Source of the DNA: OFTM10 sp964344055
GTDB lineage: Bacteria > Actinomycetota > Acidimicrobiia > Acidimicrobiales > Aldehydirespiratoraceae
Assembly: GCA_964344055.1 (NCBI GenBank)
Contig: CAYFLT010000120.1
Location: forward strand, 1 to 10,157
Direction: 5' to 3'
DNA length: 10,157 nucleotides
In this document: positions 7,645 to 10,157 of the stretch, in pieces
Layout: every line of letters starts with the position of its first letter
Position numbering within the stretch: position 1 is the first letter of the stretch
Position numbers and translations under genes: made by a program
Notes under the pieces: generated by a model
Told to the model about the DNA's origin: nothing
Databases searched by the model: none
The model's input: only the letters and a program-made list of their open reading frames with translations

Positions 7645-8697
7645 TCAGGCCGTGCTGGCCACCAGCGCGTCGAGCTTCGCTTCGGCCCGGCCATCGTCGA
7701 TCGCCGCCGCGGCCGCCGTCACTCCCGCATCGAGATCGTCGACGACCCCCGCCACGAGCAGGCCGGCCGCAGCGTTCAGCACCACGATGTCGCGTGCTGC
7801 GCCCGTCTCGCCCCCCAGAACCCGGCGGGCGATCCGGGCGTTCGCGTCGGCGTCGCCGCCAGCGAGATCCTCGGCGCTCGCTCGGGGCAGGCCGTAGTCG
7901 ACCGCATCCATCTCGAATTCGGTGATCTCGCCGTCCTCGAGCGACACCACCGAGGTCGGACCGGTGGTGGTGAGTTCATCGAGACCGCCGGCGCCGGTGA
8001 CCACGAGCGACCGCACCGAGCCGGTGGCTCGCAGCACTCCGGCCATCCGGAGGGCGAGGTTGCTGTCCGCCACACCGACCACCTGTCGGCGCACGCCGCC
8101 GGGGTTGGAGAGCGGGCCCACCACGTTGAACATCGTCGGTATGCCCAGCTCCGAGCGGACCGGACCGACATGACGCATCGCCGGGTGGTACGCACGGGCA
8201 AAGGCGAACCCGACCCCGATGCCGGCCACCTGATGCTCGAGGGTGGGTGTGTCGACGTCGACCGAGATGCCGAGCGCCTCGAGCAGGTCGAAGCTCCCCG
8301 ACGTGGACGACGCCTTCCGGTTGCCGTGCTTGCACACCACGGCACCGGCGCCCGCGGCGACGAAACAGGCCATGGTCGACACATTGAGGGCGGCGGTCCG
8401 GCGACTCTTGGCACCGCCCACGCCGACGATGTCGATGGCGTCGGCTGGAAGGGCGAGCGGACTCGCCGCCGCCATCATCGCCCGCTGGAACCCGGANNNN
8501 NNNNNNCCGGAGAGCTCGTCGACGGTCTCTCCCTTGATTCGCAGGGCCACGACGAAGGCCGCTATCTGGGCGTCGGTGGCTTCACCGGCGAGGATGCTCG
8601 CGAGTACGGCCTGACATTGCTCGGAGGTGAGATCGGCGCCCGACGACAGGTGACCGAGAATCGCCGGCCAGCCTCCGTGATCCTCGATCCTCGACAT
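7645..8697 (-). CDS. trpD: Anthranilate phosphoribosyltransferase TrpD
   Basis: TrpD joins anthranilate to PRPP in the second step of tryptophan synthesis (cytosol, homodimer). Seen are the N-terminal helical domain, KGETVDELS, CKHGNRKASSTSGSFDLLEALG (numbering from K118 if the false gap is removed), AYHPAMRHVGPVRSELGIPTMFNVVGPLSNP with the anthranilate-side Arg, and the Mg-binding LDELTTTGPT. The normally near-invariant PRPP loop GTGGDG...N is instead GVGGAKSRRTAALN, longer and without the Asp, while the N-x-S-T after it is kept. The start is ATG 8697 with GAGGAG 10 nt upstream. A 10-N run inside appears artificial; without it the enzyme is 345 residues, a normal length. No other trp gene is nearby. 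Substrate specificity could be altered, but TrpD remains the best call. Confidence 0.9.
   Translation of the reverse strand: MSRIEDHGGWPAILGHLSSGADLTSEQCQAVLASILAGEATDAQIAAFVVALRIKGETVDELSXXXXSGFQRAMMAAASPLALPADAIDIVGVGGAKSRRTAALNVSTMACFVAAGAGAVVCKHGNRKASSTSGSFDLLEALGISVDVDTPTLEHQVAGIGVGFAFARAYHPAMRHVGPVRSELGIPTMFNVVGPLSNPGGVRRQVVGVADSNLALRMAGVLRATGSVRSLVVTGAGGLDELTTTGPTSVVSLEDGEITEFEMDAVDYGLPRASAEDLAGGDADANARIARRVLGGETGAARDIVVLNAAAGLLVAGVVDDLDAGVTAAAAAIDDGRAEAKLDALVASTA
8497..8506. other. 10-N scaffold gap inside trpD, probably spurious
   Basis: The left contig ends ...CCCGGA and the right begins CCGGAG.... If the shared CCGGA is merged, the minus strand reads VDELSGFQRAMM in frame, as expected for TrpD. 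Removing 10 N plus 5 repeated bases (15 nt) keeps the frame. The gap most likely joins two overlapping contig ends. Confidence 0.75.
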
Positions 8698-8707
8698 CGC
8701 GTGTCAT

Positions 8708-8732
8708 CTCCTCGGTCGGTGCCGGGCCGACC
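8708..8732 (-). promoter_or_regulatory. Leader hairpin abutting the trpD ribosome binding site
   Basis: Reading the minus strand, GGTCGG (8732-8727), a 7-base loop and CCGACC (8719-8714) form a perfect 6-bp GC-rich stem directly followed by the Shine-Dalgarno GAGGAG (8713-8708), 10 nt before the ATG. The stem could affect ribosome access. No Trp-codon leader peptide or U-tract is present, so classical attenuation is not supported. Confidence 0.4.
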
Positions 8733-8756
8733 TGCAGGCGTCCCGTCCTCGGGCGG

Positions 8757-8763
8757 TACTCTA
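8757..8763. promoter_or_regulatory. Shared symmetric -10 element for trpD and the divergent membrane gene
   Basis: TACTCTA gives TANNNT in both directions: TACTCT on plus (8757-8762) and TAGAGT on minus (8763-8758). On plus the GTG start at 8772 follows 9 bases later, almost leaderless. On minus it would give a leader of about 54 nt carrying the hairpin and GAGGAG. No strong -35 is seen on either side. Confidence 0.4.
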
Positions 8764-8771
8764 GGCGCCCT

Positions 8772-9164
8772 GTGCGTAGCGCCCTCGACCCAATAGCGAT
8801 CCGGACCGGCGCCCTCGTCTGTCTGGTGATCGCCACCCCCGCGGCGGTGATCCAGAGCATCCTCGCCGACGAGGACGCGGGCCGGAACCAGAGCAACTGG
8901 GTCCTGCTGGCGCTGCTCGCGATCGTGCTGGCCTACATCCTGGGCGGTGCCACCGCCGGAAAGCGGGCCCCCGAAGCCCCGTTTCTCAATGGAGCCGCCG
9001 CCACCGTCACCGCCTTCGCAGTCGTACAGGTCATCGGCGGGATCGTCCGAGTCGTCCGCGGCGAAGGCATCTCCCCGGTCGCCCTGGTGTTCAACGTCCT
9101 GCTCGCCGGTTCGATCGGTGCGGTCGGGTCCTGGTTCGGCGCCCGCCGTGCCACACTGGAGGAC

Positions 9165-9188
<24 letters not shown>
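8772..9188 (+). CDS. Conserved four-helix membrane protein
   Basis: A 138-residue protein from GTG at 8772 (MRSALDPIAIRTG...). Four hydrophobic segments are evident at about residues 13-31, 43-63, 73-96 and 102-123, separated by short polar loops (DEDAGRNQSN, GKRAPEAP, RGEGIS), then a short polar tail. Gly/Ala packing faces are common in the helices. The overall form resembles the TIGR04086-like small four-helix membrane proteins, but I cannot assign a family with confidence and see no catalytic or transport motif. It is divergent from trpD. Its last eight codons (from 9165) and stop also encode the 5' strand of the RNase P RNA P1 helix, so the gene's end and the ncRNA overlap. It may share a transcript with rnpB. 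Confidence 0.75.
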
Positions 9189-9539
<351 letters not shown>

Positions 9540-9544
9540 ACCCT

Positions 9545-9588
9545 GCTTTGACTCCGACTCCCGTTTCATCTCGACGGGAGTCGAAAGC
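9545..9588 (+). terminator. Hairpin after rnpB, likely terminator or processing structure
   Basis: CGACTCCCGT (9555-9564) and ACGGGAGTCG (9574-9583) form a perfect 10-bp stem with a 9-base loop. GCTTT (9545-9549) and AAAGC (9584-9588) can extend it past a 5-base bulge. It starts 5 bases after the rnpB 3' end. No T-run follows, as is common for actinobacterial hairpin terminators. The downstream stretch to the argS promoter (9589-9660) shows nothing else. Confidence 0.6.
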
Positions 9589-9660
9589 ACCACCCACCGA
9601 CGAAAGCGCACCGTCTAGCGCCGCTGCCGGAAGTCGAGCAGATCGTCGGCGGGAGATCGC

Positions 9661-9666
9661 TACTGT
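9661..9666 (+). promoter_or_regulatory. Putative -10 element of a leaderless argS promoter
   Basis: TACTGT fits TANNNT and is followed by six bases (CGGTGG) and the ATG at 9673, the same spacing as at 2904-2909 for the minus-strand block. A transcript start on the start codon is likely, although GGTGG could act as a weak ribosome site if the start lies further upstream. No clear -35 is visible. Confidence 0.45.
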
Positions 9667-9672
9667 CGGTGG

Positions 9673-10157
9673 ATGTCGCTGCAGGCCGAGCTGTCGAATC
9701 TGGTCGGAGACGCGTTCGAGGGCCTCGGGCTGGATCGCCGCTTCGGTGCTGTCGAGGTCTCCCGGCGAAGGGACCTGGGCGAATTCCAGTGCAATGGCGC
9801 GATGGCTGCGGCCAAAGCCGCGGGTCGATCCCCGCGGGCCATCGCCACCGACATCGAGAAGGCACTTCGCTCGGCGTCGTCGCTCTTGAGGGTGGAGATC
9901 GCCGGACCGGGCTTCATCAACCTCTCGATCACCGACGAGACCCTGGTCGAGTGGCTGTCCCGGACCGCTCGCGACGATCAGCTCGGCCTGCATCGGGTCA
10001 GCCGCCCTCGGTCGGTCATCGTCGACTATGGCGGCCCCAACGTGGCCAAGGATCTCCACGTCGGCCACCTGCGTCCAGCCCTGATCGGCGAGAGCATCAA
10101 GCGGATCTACGATGCCGTAGGCCATTCCGTCAAAGGCGATGTGCACCTCGGCGACTG
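9673..10157 (+). CDS. argS: Arginyl-tRNA synthetase, N-terminal part (3' end outside window)
   Basis: The first 161 codons of a class I aminoacyl-tRNA synthetase that charges tRNA-Arg. The N-terminal additional domain (Add1, about residues 1-100) contains DLGEFQCNGAMAAAKAAGRSPRAIA and the conserved IAGPGFINLSI. The catalytic Rossmann core follows, with IVDYGGPNVAKDLHVGHLR holding the HIGH-type motif HVGH at residues 129-132, then IGESIKRIYDAVGHSVKGDVHLGD. The KMSKS loop and anticodon domain are beyond the window. ATG 9673 is the natural start: it follows a -10 by six bases and the Add1 homology begins at once. It lies 134 nt after rnpB and is probably a separate unit. The YGGPNVAK form is more familiar from proteobacterial enzymes than the YSSPN(I/V)AK seen elsewhere, noted from memory. 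Confidence 0.93.
   Translation, partial: MSLQAELSNLVGDAFEGLGLDRRFGAVEVSRRRDLGEFQCNGAMAAAKAAGRSPRAIATDIEKALRSASSLLRVEIAGPGFINLSITDETLVEWLSRTARDDQLGLHRVSRPRSVIVDYGGPNVAKDLHVGHLRPALIGESIKRIYDAVGHSVKGDVHLGD

Noticed and set aside
7623..7648. CTGAT...ATCAG hairpin between the convergent fusion nuclease and trpD genes
   Set aside because: Only 5 bp, formed largely by the two facing TGA stop codons, which are complementary by necessity; no T-run on either strand.
8698..8756. Tryptophan attenuator or T-box in the trpD leader
   Set aside because: No leader peptide with Trp codons, no T-box sequence and no U-tract; only a simple 6-bp stem is seen.

Overview
The window looks like a scaffold from an uncultured high-GC actinobacterium, most likely of the Acidimicrobiia type. 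This is inferred from GC-rich third codon positions, an actinobacterial gene order and an actinobacterial-type RNase P RNA. Four runs of N (5124-5133, 6527-6630, 8497-8506, 9472-9481) mark scaffolding joins, so some gene damage may be assembly error rather than biology.

Minus-strand block (2897 to 1): a small Cys-rich protein, epoxyqueuosine reductase QueG, a PimB-type mannosyltransferase and a three-helix membrane protein cut by the window edge. They are tightly packed (64 nt, 9 nt, then a 4-nt overlap) and probably form one transcript from a leaderless promoter at about 2904-2909. A divergent plus-strand cluster (2973-5825) has three overlapping genes: a 6-phosphogluconate-dehydrogenase-like DUF1932 oxidoreductase, a small protein with a twin-arginine signal, and a GMC-family FAD oxidoreductase. 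The GMC gene is split by a frameshift with lost codons near 4562 and by an N gap. The last two genes look like an exported redox pair.

Next is a fused DEDDh exonuclease / GIY-YIG (UvrC-like) nuclease (5891-7626), with an actinobacterial SOS/LexA box directly in front of its start. It converges on trpD (minus strand, 8697-7645). From memory, PimB, the DEDDh-UvrC fusion and trpD lie in the same relative order and orientation in Mycobacterium tuberculosis (Rv2188c, Rv2191, Rv2192c), so this is an old actinobacterial neighbourhood with other genes inserted. trpD and a plus-strand four-helix membrane protein (8772-9188) appear to fire from one shared symmetric -10 element.

The right end holds the RNase P RNA gene rnpB (about 9165-9539). 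Its P1 helix begins inside the last codons of the membrane protein gene, and its core P4 helix carries a compensated base-pair change. A hairpin follows, then the 5' part of argS (arginyl-tRNA synthetase) from a leaderless-type start. Apart from the oxidoreductase cluster, most of the window is housekeeping (cell-envelope mannolipid synthesis, tRNA modification, DNA repair, tryptophan synthesis, tRNA processing and charging). I see no CRISPR array, insertion sequence, phage gene or tRNA gene, and no gene-free stretch longer than 300 bases.
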